DNA from: Leekyejoonella antrihumi
GTDB taxonomy: Bacteria; Actinomycetota; Actinomycetes; Actinomycetales; Dermatophilaceae
Assembly (NCBI RefSeq): GCF_007845645.1
Contig: NZ_VCQV01000018.1
Span: 38,071-102,070 of the forward strand
Length of the DNA stretch: 64,000 nt
Direction: 5' to 3'
A model generated the notes under the pieces. It saw only the letters and a list, made by a program, of their open reading frames with translations, made no database searches and was not told the DNA's origin. Both the position numbers and the translations under genes were made by a program. Below, piece by piece: positions 1 to 8,549 of the stretch (positions within the stretch are counted from its first letter, which is position 1; the number at the start of each line of letters is the position of its first letter).

Positions 1-886
1 GCAGCTCCGCACACTCGGCGGCATCGGTCACCAGCACCGCACGACCGTCGCGCACCAACGCATGACACCCGGCACTCGTCGGCGAATACACCGAGCCCGG
101 CACCGCCGCCACCACTCGACACAGCGCCTCCGCATGCCGCGCGGTGTTCAACGAGCCCGAGCGCAACCCCGCCTCCACCACCACCGTGCCCGGAGTGATC
201 GCCGCAATCAGCCTGTTGCGCGCCAGGAACCGCTGCCGCTGCGGCGACGCGCCCGGCGGCGACTCGGAGATGACGGCGCCATGTTCGACGATCTCCTCCA
301 ACAGGTTGGTGTGTGCGGCCGGATACGGCCGGTCCACGCCACCGGCCATCGCCGCGACCGTCGGCCGGTCCGCAACGATCGCGCCCCGATGTGCCGCCAC
401 ATCGATCCCGAACGCCGCACCGGAGACCACCGTGAAGCCGCGGGACGCGAGGCCGTGCCCCAGCTCCTGCGCGACCTGCACGCCATACGGGGTCGCACTG
501 CGCGCCCCAACAATCGCCACGCTGCGCACCGTGCCGTGCGCCAAGTGCTCACTTCCCTTGACCCACAGGCAGGCCGGTGGGCAGGCCAGCTCATCCAGAC
601 CGGATGGCCACTCGTCGTCGCCCGGCAGCAGGATCCGAATGCCGAGCCGCTCGGCCACTGCCAACACCCGGTCGACATCCAGATCGGCCACTCGGGCAGC
701 ACACCGATCAAACCTCCCGCCCGCGTTGTGCCGTATCCGATCCCACGCCCCCACCGGCCCATGCTCCAGAATCACCGGTGTCAACACCCGATCCAGCGGC
801 TCGACCACCTTGCTGATCGCCACCCGAGCCCGCAACTCCACCTCACGATCCAAGCTCTGCGGCGAGGACTCCGTTGAGCAGCTCAT
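1..886 (-). CDS. dprA: DNA-processing protein DprA (partial, runs off left edge)
   Basis: DprA/Smf loads RecA onto incoming single-stranded DNA during natural transformation. The reading frame is open from an ATG at 886 to the window edge, so the C-terminus is missing. The Rossmann-like core is clear: VAIVGARSATPYG, then VVSGAAFGIDVAAHRGA, and later RNRLIAAITPGTVVVEA with GSLNTARHA, the usual DprA motif order. The N-terminal region looks like the short helical domain common in this family. The start overlaps the comM stop in an ATGA arrangement, so the two are probably translationally coupled in one operon. Identification is secure from the motifs. Confidence 0.93.
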   Translation of the reverse strand, partial: MSCSTESSPQSLDREVELRARVAISKVVEPLDRVLTPVILEHGPVGAWDRIRHNAGGRFDRCAARVADLDVDRVLAVAERLGIRILLPGDDEWPSGLDELACPPACLWVKGSEHLAHGTVRSVAIVGARSATPYGVQVAQELGHGLASRGFTVVSGAAFGIDVAAHRGAIVADRPTVAAMAGGVDRPYPAAHTNLLEEIVEHGAVISESPPGASPQRQRFLARNRLIAAITPGTVVVEAGLRSGSLNTARHAEALCRVVAAVPGSVYSPTSAGCHALVRDGRAVLVTDAAECAEL

Positions 887-2415
887 GCCGCCACCTGAGA
901 AGTGCGAAGGCACAACGCCTCACCCAGCTCATCCGGACCGGGACGCTCCACCCCACGCAGGTCGGCAACCGTCCACGCCAAGCGCAGACACCGGTCGTAC
1001 CCTCGCAACGTCAACGCACCCGTTTCCAGCGCGAGACTCAGATCACGAGTAACCGCGCCCGGCAGCATCCACTCGCCCCGCCGCAGCACCGGCCCCGGAA
1101 CCTGACTGTTCAACCGCCACCGGCTGTGCTTCCACCGTGCCTCCTGCCGGCGCCGAGCCGCCAGCACTCGCTCGGCAACCGTCGCCGTGCTCTCCCCCTT
1201 GGACCCGGCCAGCGTCAACCGCGTCACCGGGTGCATCTGCAGATGGACATCCACCCGATCCAGCAACGGTCCCGACAGCTTGCTCAGATAGCCGCGCCGC
1301 AGCACCGGCGAGCACGTGCACGACGCCCCCTTGCCGTAGTTGCGCCCGCATGGGCACGGATTCGCGGCCAGCACCAACTGAAACACCGCCGGATACCGCA
1401 CCGTCCCCCGTGCCCGCGCCACCTCGATGAACCCCGACTCCAACGGCTGCCGCAGCGCATCCAGCACATCCCGCTTGAATTCTGGCGCCTCGTCCAGGAA
1501 AAGCACCCCTCTGTGAGCTCGGGACGCCGCGCCCGGGCGCACGTTGCCCGAGCCACCGCCGACAACGGCGGCCATGGTGGTGCCATGGTGCGGCGCTACG
1601 AACGGCGGACGCTCCACCAGGACATCATCGGTGAGCGCGCCGAGCACCGAGTGGATCGCCGTCACCTCCAGGGCCTCTCGACGATCCAGCAAGGGAAGCA
1701 GACCGGCGAGTCGCTCGGCGATCATGGTCTTGCCGACACCCGGCGGCCCGACCATGGCCATGTGGTGCCCACCTGCCGCGGCGACCTCGATCGCATGCCG
1801 CGCCTCCTCCTGACCGGCAACGTCGGCCAGGTCCGGGCCGTGCTGCTCCTGCCGGTACTGCGGCGCAGGTAGGTCCGGCTCCGGCACGGGTTGATGACGG
1901 CGCAACAGGTCGTACCGGCGGGCAAGATCGGCCAGGGAGGCCATCGGGATCACCTCGACGTCGGGCACCAGGGAGGCCTCGGCGGCGTTCGCCATTGGTA
2001 CGACGACCTGCGGGACGCCGGCCTCCGCGGCCGCGACGACAGCCGGCAGGACACCGGTCACCGAGCGGATGGAACCGTCCAGCCCGAGCTCACCCAGATG
2101 AACCACCTCGCGGGCGAGGGTGGCATCGACCACCTTGGCGGAGATCAGCACCGCTATCGCAATCGCCAGGTCGAAGCCGGAACCATGCTTCGGCAGCGCG
2201 GCCGGTGACAGGTTGACGGTGATGTGCTGCTTGGGCAGCTGCAGCTCGCTGTTGGCGAAGGCGGCCCTGATCCGCTCCGGCGACTGCCGGCAGGCTGTGT
2301 CCGGCATACCGGTGATCACGAATGCCGGTAGACCACTCGAGACGTCCGATTCGACCTGCACCACCCTGCCGTCGATCCCATTCACGGCAACGGACTTCGT
2401 GCGCCCCAGTGTCAT
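883..2415 (-). CDS. comM: YifB/ComM family Mg-chelatase-like AAA ATPase
   Basis: ComM is a hexameric helicase-like AAA+ protein that promotes branch migration during natural transformation (known for the family). The protein is 510 aa from the ATG at 2415, which overlaps the yraN stop as ATGA. A longer upstream extension in the same frame has no family resemblance. Features are an N-terminal Lon-substrate-like domain (TLGRTKSVAVNGIDG start), Walker A GPPGVGKTM, Walker B LFLDEAPEF, and a cysteine-rich insert with CPCG and CTCSP. It sits directly before dprA, so two transformation genes lie together. Confidence 0.95.
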   Translation of the reverse strand: MTLGRTKSVAVNGIDGRVVQVESDVSSGLPAFVITGMPDTACRQSPERIRAAFANSELQLPKQHITVNLSPAALPKHGSGFDLAIAIAVLISAKVVDATLAREVVHLGELGLDGSIRSVTGVLPAVVAAAEAGVPQVVVPMANAAEASLVPDVEVIPMASLADLARRYDLLRRHQPVPEPDLPAPQYRQEQHGPDLADVAGQEEARHAIEVAAAGGHHMAMVGPPGVGKTMIAERLAGLLPLLDRREALEVTAIHSVLGALTDDVLVERPPFVAPHHGTTMAAVVGGGSGNVRPGAASRAHRGVLFLDEAPEFKRDVLDALRQPLESGFIEVARARGTVRYPAVFQLVLAANPCPCGRNYGKGASCTCSPVLRRGYLSKLSGPLLDRVDVHLQMHPVTRLTLAGSKGESTATVAERVLAARRRQEARWKHSRWRLNSQVPGPVLRRGEWMLPGAVTRDLSLALETGALTLRGYDRCLRLAWTVADLRGVERPGPDELGEALCLRTSQVAA

Positions 2416-2831
2416 GAGGTCACATCCGATATGTGGGTGATCTGCGGACGGCCACCACGGGGGGCCAGGACCCCGATGACGTCGATGCGGACGCGCGCCA
2501 CACCCAGTGGGTGGTCCCGCAGCCAACACGACGCAAGCCGTCGCAGGCGCGCCGCCTTGACCGGCGTCACCGCCTCCACCGGCGTGCCGAACCTGGTGGA
2601 GGTGCGGGTCTTGACCTCCACCACGACCAAGGTGTCGGCGCCCTCGTCAAGGGCGACGATGTCGATCTCGCCCTCTCGGCAACGCCAGTTGCGATCGATC
2701 AGGACCAGCCCGCGGGACTGGAGGTACCGCGCCGCGGTCTCCTCCCCACGCCGACCCAGATCGTGCCGTGGATCTGCTCTGCGGCGCTCAGCACCCGGCT
2801 CCTTCGCGGCCGGCGGCGAGACATCCGTCAT
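2412..2831 (-). CDS. yraN: YraN family (UPF0102) endonuclease-fold protein
   Basis: A 139-aa member of the UPF0102 family, which has a restriction-endonuclease-like fold; its cellular role is not firmly established. Visible motifs are LGRRGEETAARYLQSRG, then NWRCREGEIDIVA and VVVEVKTRTS, matching the catalytic D/E-x-K pattern (EGEID followed by VEVK). ATG start at 2831. It overlaps comM by four bases. The 122 bp between it and the DUF2469 gene shows nothing I can name. Confidence 0.92.
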   Translation of the reverse strand: MTDVSPPAAKEPGAERRRADPRHDLGRRGEETAARYLQSRGLVLIDRNWRCREGEIDIVALDEGADTLVVVEVKTRTSTRFGTPVEAVTPVKAARLRRLASCWLRDHPLGVARVRIDVIGVLAPRGGRPQITHISDVTS

Positions 2832-2953
2832 ATCCGATCACCTCCACGACTCAGCCTGCTGGCCTGGGAGGCGGTGCGCCGAGCGGTCTTGCTCAGGTGT
2901 GCACGGCCGTGCGGACCGACTGCGGGTGTGGACGAGGTTCGGGTGCGATCGGG

Positions 2954-3259
2954 CTACTCCGGCAGCTCGAGCTCGCGGGCCGGCAGCTCCTCGACGTTGA
3001 CGTCCTTGAAGGTGATCACCCGCACGTTCTTGACGAACCGCGCCGGGCGGTAGACATCCCACACCCACGCATCGTTCATCCGCACGTCGAAGAACACCTC
3101 GGCCCCCTCGCCGCGCACGAGCACGTCGACGTCATTGCACAGGTAGAAGCGGCGCTCGGTCTCCACGACGTGACTGAACAGACCGACGACGTCGCGATAC
3201 TCCCGGTAGAGCGACAGCTCCTGCTCGGTCTCGTACTTCTCCAGGTCTTCCGCACTCAC
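2954..3259 (-). CDS. DUF2469 family protein
   Basis: A 101-aa acidic protein of the DUF2469 family, conserved across Actinobacteria and of unknown function. It begins at a GTG ([20 protein letters not shown]) that overlaps the rnhB stop as GTGA, with a good AAGGAAGG ribosome-binding site just upstream inside rnhB. The rnhB-DUF2469-yraN neighbourhood is common in actinobacteria, which supports the call. No transmembrane segment or catalytic motif is visible. Confidence 0.9.
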   Translation of the reverse strand: MSAEDLEKYETEQELSLYREYRDVVGLFSHVVETERRFYLCNDVDVLVRGEGAEVFFDVRMNDAWVWDVYRPARFVKNVRVITFKDVNVEELPARELELPE

Positions 3260-3969
3260 TGGTCCACCTTCCTTACGTCACCGACCATGACTCCATCTTG
3301 CCCTGCATCCTCGGGGCGGCAACGCCGCCACGATCGACGGTGCAGCTCGCAGGGTCCCAGCCTCGCGAGCGCGGCCAGATGCTCGGGCGCGGAGTAGCCC
3401 TTGTTGCCCGCCCAGCCATATTGCGGAAAGTGCTCGTGCTGACCGGTGAGGATCCCGTCCCGCTCCACCTTGGCAAGGACACTTGCCGCGGCCACCGACG
3501 AGCAGGACATGTCGGCCTTGATCAACGTCTGCACCGGCGGGGTCGACGGCGCCTCGGACAGCAGCCCCAGGAGGCCCTCCCGCACGGGCTCGGTCAGCCA
3601 GTCGTGGTTGCCGTCGAGGATGACCAGATCTGGGACGATGTCCAGCTGGGCCAGCGCTCGCTGACCGGCCAGCCGCAGCGCGACAATAATGCCGACCTCG
3701 TCGATCTCGGCGGGTGCCGCATGGCCCACGGCGTAGGCTCGCGCCCACCGCCGCAGCGCCGGCACCATGCGCACACGGGCGGCCGGGGTGAGCAGCTTGG
3801 AGTCCCTGACCCCGGGTGGAGCGCTGCGGCTCGACTCGTCGATCACCACGACCCCCACGGACACCGGCCCGGCGAGCGCACCTCGTCCCACCTCATCCAT
3901 ACCCGCAAGCACGCGGTAGCCCTGACGCTGCAACGAGCGCTCGAATCGCAGGCTCGGTCGGACACTCAT
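3256..3969 (-). CDS. rnhB: Ribonuclease HII
   Basis: RNase HII removes ribonucleotides from RNA/DNA hybrids during replication and repair. The 237-aa protein has the active-site motif [14 protein letters not shown] near residues 22-36, followed by VGVVVID, DSKLLT and the later [18 protein letters not shown] segment, which carry the conserved acidic and lysine residues. ATG start at 3969 overlaps the stop of the preceding signal peptidase gene (ATGA). Length and motifs are typical. Confidence 0.95.
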   Translation of the reverse strand: MSVRPSLRFERSLQRQGYRVLAGMDEVGRGALAGPVSVGVVVIDESSRSAPPGVRDSKLLTPAARVRMVPALRRWARAYAVGHAAPAEIDEVGIIVALRLAGQRALAQLDIVPDLVILDGNHDWLTEPVREGLLGLLSEAPSTPPVQTLIKADMSCSSVAAASVLAKVERDGILTGQHEHFPQYGWAGNKGYSAPEHLAALARLGPCELHRRSWRRCRPEDAGQDGVMVGDVRKVDQ

Positions 3970-4787
3970 CTCGGGCTCGGTTCGGGGACCTTCGCGAATA
4001 CCTTGGGATAGCTGTTCACCGACCCGATCCTGCTGAGCGGCCAGGCGATCGCCACGACCTCGCCGCTGATGTCGCTCATCGGCACCGACCCGGTCGCGCC
4101 CCAGGTCGCGCCCTTCCCATGGACGCGGGAGTCCGCGGAGTCACCCCGGTTGTCGCCCATGACCCAGACCCGGCCGGCCGGCACGGTGATGTCAAACGTC
4201 TGGATGCTCGGCGCGTTTCCCGGCTTGATGTAGGGCTCGTGGATCGCAACGCCGTTGACGGTCAACAGGCCCTGCTTGGTGCAGCACTTGACGCGGTCAC
4301 CGGGTAGCCCGATCAACCGTTTCACGAGATGTTCGCCCCCTCCGGGGAGCACCCCGACGAAGACGAGCGCGTCGGAGATGCTCTGGCGCAGGGCGCTCGG
4401 CTTCGGCAACGGGTCCGGACCCCAACTGGTGGGCCGCTTGAAGACAATCACGTCCCCTCGGTGCAAAGGCGAGTGCTGCGGGGTGAACTTGCTGACGATG
4501 ATCCGGTCGCCCGGCAGCAGCGTGTTCTCCATCGACTGCGACGGGATCGAGTAGGGCTGCGCGAGGAAGGTCTTGACCAGGAACGACAGGGCGAGCGCGA
4601 TCACCACGATCGTCGCGATCTCACGGTAGAAGGCCCGTCGCGAGGTCTTCCGGGCCGCCACCTTGTGGGCCGGCGCCTCTCCGGGCCCGGGCGGATCCGA
4701 TGGCCCGGTGTCATCCGTGGAGCCGTTGCTCACCTGCGTGTCCTCCTCCTGCGGTGCCATCGGGTGGTCGTTCTCATCATGCGTCAT
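3966..4787 (-). CDS. lepB: Type I signal peptidase (third of three in tandem)
   Basis: Membrane-anchored serine/lysine signal peptidase that removes signal peptides from exported proteins. It is 273 aa with an acidic cytoplasmic N-terminal tail, one transmembrane helix ([19 protein letters not shown]), nucleophile serine in [10 protein letters not shown], general-base lysine in [12 protein letters not shown], and the box [14 protein letters not shown] at 4787 overlaps the stop of the second lepB. It resembles the second copy more closely than the first, which suggests local duplication (inference). Confidence 0.93.
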   Translation of the reverse strand: MTHDENDHPMAPQEEDTQVSNGSTDDTGPSDPPGPGEAPAHKVAARKTSRRAFYREIATIVVIALALSFLVKTFLAQPYSIPSQSMENTLLPGDRIIVSKFTPQHSPLHRGDVIVFKRPTSWGPDPLPKPSALRQSISDALVFVGVLPGGGEHLVKRLIGLPGDRVKCCTKQGLLTVNGVAIHEPYIKPGNAPSIQTFDITVPAGRVWVMGDNRGDSADSRVHGKGATWGATGSVPMSDISGEVVAIAWPLSRIGSVNSYPKVFAKVPEPSPR

Positions 4788-5611
4788 GGACCGGGCACCT
4801 TGTCGAAGGTGGTGGAGTAGTTCGAGAGCCAGGACATCCGGTCCAACGGCCAGACGATGGCAACGGCCCGCCCGGTGATGTCCTTCTCTGGCACGGACCC
4901 GGTCCGGCCCGTCCCGTCGTCGTGGTACCGCGAGTCGCCGGAGTTGCTGCGGTTGTCACCCATCACCCAGACCTTGCCGGGCGGCACGGTGATGTTGAAC
5001 TTCGTCATGCTGGGCGGGTCACCCGGTTTCAGGTACGGCTCATGGATTGCGACACCGTTCACCGTCACCAGGCCCTGCTTCGTGCAGCACTTCACGTGGT
5101 CGCCGGGTAGTCCGATCAGTCGCTTGATCAGGTGGTTGTCGCCGGCCGGGTAGAGACCGACGAACTCCAGGGCCTTGACCACCGGCCCCGGGTGCGTCGG
5201 CGGCTCATCCAGCCAGCCGCCTGGATCGGTGAAGACAATCACGTCGCCACGCTGCAGTTCGAACGGCCCGGGGGTGAGCTTGCTGACGACCACCCGGTCG
5301 CCGTAGATCAGCGTGTTGTTCATCGACCCGGAAGGGATCCAGAACGGCTGCAGCAAGAAGGTCTTGATCAACAGGGACAGCACCAGCGCGACGACCACGA
5401 CCACCGTGAGCTCGCGACCGAAGGCGGCCAGAGCGTGGCCGTGTCGACGTCCGCCCGGCGGGTCGGCGTCAGGGGTATGCGGTGTGCTTCCGGGCGGGCC
5501 GTCGCCCGTGCGCTGCGGCGGCACTGTCTCGCCGTGCGACTCGACGCCCATCGACTGCTCGCCCCCAGCCCGGCGATGCAGCAGTGGAAGCCGGTAACGG
5601 TCGTTGCTCAC
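4784..5611 (-). CDS. lepB: Type I signal peptidase (second of three in tandem)
   Basis: Second signal peptidase paralogue, about 275 aa from a GTG at 5611. I chose this start because it forms a GTGA overlap with the stop of the first lepB and has a GGGAGAG ribosome-binding site; an in-frame extension to 5689 would lie inside the upstream gene. It has one N-terminal transmembrane helix (LTVVVVVALVLSLLIKTFL), catalytic serine in IPSGSMNNTL, lysine in [12 protein letters not shown] and the GDNRSNSGDSR box. It may differ from its neighbours in substrate preference. Confidence 0.92.
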   Translation of the reverse strand: MSNDRYRLPLLHRRAGGEQSMGVESHGETVPPQRTGDGPPGSTPHTPDADPPGGRRHGHALAAFGRELTVVVVVALVLSLLIKTFLLQPFWIPSGSMNNTLIYGDRVVVSKLTPGPFELQRGDVIVFTDPGGWLDEPPTHPGPVVKALEFVGLYPAGDNHLIKRLIGLPGDHVKCCTKQGLVTVNGVAIHEPYLKPGDPPSMTKFNITVPPGKVWVMGDNRSNSGDSRYHDDGTGRTGSVPEKDITGRAVAIVWPLDRMSWLSNYSTTFDKVPGP

Positions 5612-6267
5612 GAGCGGAGTCTCTCCCACGAACCTATGGGCCAGTAACGCAGCACCACCTTGCCGATGACATCGCCGATCGGCACGCACCCGCCGCCGGG
5701 GCTGCCGAGATGGTTGCGCGAGTCGTCCGATGCGGGCCGGTTGTCTCCCATCACGAACAGACAGCCGGGCTGCACGACGACGCGCAATGGCACCTTGCTG
5801 GCCTTCATTCCCGCCGGCAGGTAGGGCTCCTTGACCGCATGTCCGTTGACCGTCAGCACGCCGTCATGCCCGACCACGATCTTGTCACCGGGCAGTCCGA
5901 TCACCCGCTTGACGTAGTCGGTCTGATCGGTGCGGATGCCGATGGCGTCGCCGGCCGAGCGGATTGCTCGGACCACGGCGTTGGAGGAGTCGCCGGCCGC
6001 CAAACCGAAGGCGTCCGTGGCATTGAAGACGATGACCTCGCCGCGATGCACGTGGTCCTCGCCGATCTTCCACACGACGATCTGGTCACCTGGCCGAAGG
6101 CCGGGCTCCATGGACCCCGTGGGGACGGTGAACGTCTCGAAGAAGATGCCGCGGACCAGCACCACCAGCAGGACGATCACCAACACCACGATCAACCAGC
6201 GGCGGCGTCGTGAAACAGGCGATGACGTGACCTCGCGTGAGGTCACGTCATCGCCTGTGGGGTGCAA
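5608..6267 (-). CDS. lepB: Type I signal peptidase (first of three in tandem)
   Basis: First and most divergent of the three signal peptidases, up to 219 aa. It has an arginine-rich cytosolic stretch, a transmembrane helix (WLIVVLVIVLLVVLV), catalytic serine in VPTGSMEPGL, lysine in DYVKRVIGLPGD and the GDNRPASDDSR box. The start is uncertain: the longest frame begins with TTG at 6267 and an alternative GTG lies at 6246, neither with a good ribosome-binding site. A perfect 20-bp inverted repeat overlaps this N-terminal region. rplS lies only about 10 bp upstream. Confidence 0.9.
   Translation of the reverse strand: MHPTGDDVTSREVTSSPVSRRRRWLIVVLVIVLLVVLVRGIFFETFTVPTGSMEPGLRPGDQIVVWKIGEDHVHRGEVIVFNATDAFGLAAGDSSNAVVRAIRSAGDAIGIRTDQTDYVKRVIGLPGDKIVVGHDGVLTVNGHAVKEPYLPAGMKASKVPLRVVVQPGCLFVMGDNRPASDDSRNHLGSPGGGCVPIGDVIGKVVLRYWPIGSWERLRS
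6215..6258. terminator. Perfect 20-bp inverted repeat at rplS-lepB junction
   Basis: Arms at 6215-6234 and 6239-6258 (ACAGGCGATGACGTGACCTC and its exact complement) are separated by four bases. On the minus strand the hairpin follows the rplS stop (6277) almost at once and covers the first codons of the lepB frame. It has no T tract. It could be a terminator or attenuator after rplS, or a structure limiting lepB translation. Confidence 0.6.
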
Positions 6268-6276
6268 CGTCGAGAC

Positions 6277-6639
6277 TCAGGCGCGGCTGGCCGGCGTCTC
6301 GCGCTTCTCCTTGATCTTGGCTGCCTTGCCGCGCAGGTCGCGCAGGTAGTACAGCTTGGCGCGACGAACGTCACCGCGGCTGACGACCTCAATCGACTCG
6401 ATCACCGGGGTGTGCAGCGGGAAGGTGCGCTCGACGCCCACGCCGAAGCTGACCTTGCGGACGGTGAAGGTCTCGCCGATGCCCCCGCCGTGCCGGCGGA
6501 TGACGACGCCCTGGAACGCCTGGACGCGCGAACGGGTGCCTTCGACGACCTTCACATTGACCTTGACGGTGTCGCCGGCGCGGAACTGCGGGATGTCGGA
6601 GCGAAGGCTCGCGGCATCGATGTCATCGAACTTCTGCAT
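6277..6639 (-). CDS. rplS: 50S ribosomal protein L19
   Basis: Ribosomal protein L19, 120 aa, part of the 30S-50S interface. The start is the ATG at 6639 ([13 protein letters not shown]), with an AAGGAAG ribosome-binding site; the frame continues upstream but without L19 similarity. Typical segments are [28 protein letters not shown] and [18 protein letters not shown]. It lies between trmD and the lepB genes, a widespread order. Confidence 0.96.
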   Translation of the reverse strand: MQKFDDIDAASLRSDIPQFRAGDTVKVNVKVVEGTRSRVQAFQGVVIRRHGGGIGETFTVRKVSFGVGVERTFPLHTPVIESIEVVSRGDVRRAKLYYLRDLRGKAAKIKEKRETPASRA

Positions 6640-6831
6640 CGTGTGCTCTTCCTTGTGGCGCCACAGGTCGCCACCGTCATGGGTCAGGTGTGCGTCCGTG
6701 GTGCTCTTACGTCGGCCACATGAGGTATGCCGGTCACCGGCTCGGGGAGCCATGTCACCAGCCGTGCTCACTCCCCCTGCGGCGGGGGCCGAACCGATGC
6801 TGGACGCAAGGAGTCATTCTGCCAGACCGAA

Positions 6832-6853
6832 GCACCGATGCGGAAATCGGTGC
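6832..6853 (-). terminator. Hairpin after trmD
   Basis: Perfect 8-bp arms (GCACCGAT / ATCGGTGC) with a 6-base loop begin two bases after the trmD stop at 6855 on the minus strand. No T run follows. The roughly 200 bp between it and the rplS start probably hold an rplS promoter, but I cannot point to convincing -35/-10 boxes. Confidence 0.45.
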
Positions 6854-6854
6854 C

Positions 6855-8021
6855 TCAGCCCCGTCGCCTAACGAACCGCACGGTCCCCGACACCCCGGAC
6901 GGCGCCGGGCGGAACCCCGCCTTGCGGTAGAACCGGTGGTTGCCCGTGCTCGCAGCACCGGTGACCAGCGTGTATGCGGTGGCGCCGGCCGGCGCCACCG
7001 CCTGGATGTGCTCCAGCAGCATCCGGCCGAGCCCTCGGCCCTGCAGGTCGGGGGCAACCATCAGCCGGCCGATGTGCCAGTCGGTCCCCACCAGCCGCCC
7101 GCGCACGGACCCGATGAGTCGGCCGCCGGAGCGCACGGCATACGTCTGCCAGTCCTGCAGCGACTGGCTCATCGTGTCCAGCGTCTCGCGCATCGCCGGG
7201 ATGTCCAGGGTGTCGTTTGCGATGCCCTCCTTCAGCCAGCAGGCATGCGTGAGGGTGAGCAGCTCGCCCGCGTCGGCGGGCACAGCGACCGTGACTGGGA
7301 CGCTCTCGAGGTCGGCCGAGGTGATGGCCGACGCGGTGTGCAGCAGGTCGGGGCGTCGGGCGGCAGTGCGCTCCAGCCTTTTCCGGTGGCGCCACGAGGC
7401 GATCCGGCCGTGGTCGCCGGACAGCAGGACGTCCGGCACGTCGAGCCCGCGCCAGCTCGCCGGTTTGGTGTAGACGGGGTATTCCAGCAGGCCGCCCTCG
7501 TGCGACTCCTCGACCAGCGACTCGGCATTGCCGATGACCCCCGGCACCAGTCGCATGATCGCCTCGACCATGGCGAGCACCGCGACCTCACCCCCGTTGA
7601 GCACGTAGTCCCCGAGGGACACGACGCGCACCTCGGCGAGGTGGGCGGCGTGCTCGTAGACCCGCTCGTCGATGCCCTCGTACCGTCCGCACCCGAAGAC
7701 GAGCCAGTCCTCGGTGGCCAGTTCACGGGCCATCGCCTGGGTGAACGGCATGCCGCCCGGGCCGGGCACGATCAGCACCGGTCGGCTGGCCTGACCGGCC
7801 ACCAGCCGATCGAGTGCCTCACCCCACGGCTCCGGCTTCATCACCATGCCGGCTCCACCGCCGTAGGGGGTGTCGTCGACCGTGCGATGCCGGTCGTGGG
7901 TGAAGTCGCGCAGGTCGTGCACCCGCAGGTCGAGCACCCCGCGCCGCCGGGCCTGCCCGATCAGTGACAGGTCGAGGGGCGCCAGGTACTCCGGGAAGAT
8001 CGTGATGACATCCGCGCGCAC
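6855..8021 (-). CDS. trmD: tRNA (guanine37-N1)-methyltransferase fused to a GNAT acetyltransferase domain
   Basis: TrmD methylates G37 of tRNAs that read codons starting with C or G, preventing +1 frameshifting. The protein is 388 aa. Residues 1 to about 235 are TrmD ([50 protein letters not shown] with the knot glycines). The rest is a GNAT domain with the acetyl-CoA loop [16 protein letters not shown] and the end [16 protein letters not shown] start at 8021 follows the rimM stop by three bases. No frameshift separates the domains, so it is one polypeptide. The acetyltransferase substrate is unknown. Confidence 0.93.
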   Translation of the reverse strand: MRADVITIFPEYLAPLDLSLIGQARRRGVLDLRVHDLRDFTHDRHRTVDDTPYGGGAGMVMKPEPWGEALDRLVAGQASRPVLIVPGPGGMPFTQAMARELATEDWLVFGCGRYEGIDERVYEHAAHLAEVRVVSLGDYVLNGGEVAVLAMVEAIMRLVPGVIGNAESLVEESHEGGLLEYPVYTKPASWRGLDVPDVLLSGDHGRIASWRHRKRLERTAARRPDLLHTASAITSADLESVPVTVAVPADAGELLTLTHACWLKEGIANDTLDIPAMRETLDTMSQSLQDWQTYAVRSGGRLIGSVRGRLVGTDWHIGRLMVAPDLQGRGLGRMLLEHIQAVAPAGATAYTLVTGAASTGNHRFYRKAGFRPAPSGVSGTVRFVRRRG

Positions 8022-8024
8022 GGA

Positions 8025-8537
8025 TCAGTCCTCTCCCAGCTCGAGCAGCCCGGGCGGCGGGTCGATCACGACGCGCCCGCCCGCGACGTCGACCTCTGGG
8101 ACGATCTGTTCCACGAACGGGACGTATGCCGTGCCGCCACCGACCAGGGTCACCTCCAGCAGGTCCTGCGCCGGGCGGTCCTGCAGCCCGGAAACCTGCC
8201 CGACGATCGCGCCGTCCACGGTCACCACGGTCAGGCCCAACAGGTCGGACTCGTACCAGGCGTCGTCCTCCTCGACCGCATCCGCCGGTGCAAGCAACGT
8301 CGTGCCGCGCAGCGCCTCGGCGCCCTCCCGGTCATGCGCCTCGTCGAAGGCCAGCACCTGGATCATTCCCTGCATCCGTGCGCCGCGGATCGTCAGCGGT
8401 CCGCGGTCGGCGGGGTCGGTGGCCAGCACCGCCCCCACGGCGAAGCGCTCCTGCGGCAGGTCCGTGTGCACCCGCACGGTCACCTCGCCCTTCAACCCGA
8501 GCGGTTTGCCGATCCGTGCCACAACCACGTCATTCAT
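8025..8537 (-). CDS. rimM: 16S rRNA processing protein RimM
   Basis: RimM binds ribosomal protein S19 and assists maturation of the 30S subunit head. It is 170 aa from an ATG at 8537, with the N-terminal motif VARIGKPLGLKGEVTVRVHTD and the PRC-barrel part (WYESDLLGLTVVT, AYVPFVEQIVPEVD, GGRVVIDPPPGLLEL). It lies in the order MFS - rimM - trmD - rplS, but the MFS gene interrupts the usual direct link with rpsP and the KH gene. Confidence 0.95.
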   Translation of the reverse strand: MNDVVVARIGKPLGLKGEVTVRVHTDLPQERFAVGAVLATDPADRGPLTIRGARMQGMIQVLAFDEAHDREGAEALRGTTLLAPADAVEEDDAWYESDLLGLTVVTVDGAIVGQVSGLQDRPAQDLLEVTLVGGGTAYVPFVEQIVPEVDVAGGRVVIDPPPGLLELGED

Positions 8538-8549
8538 GCAGTGATTCTC

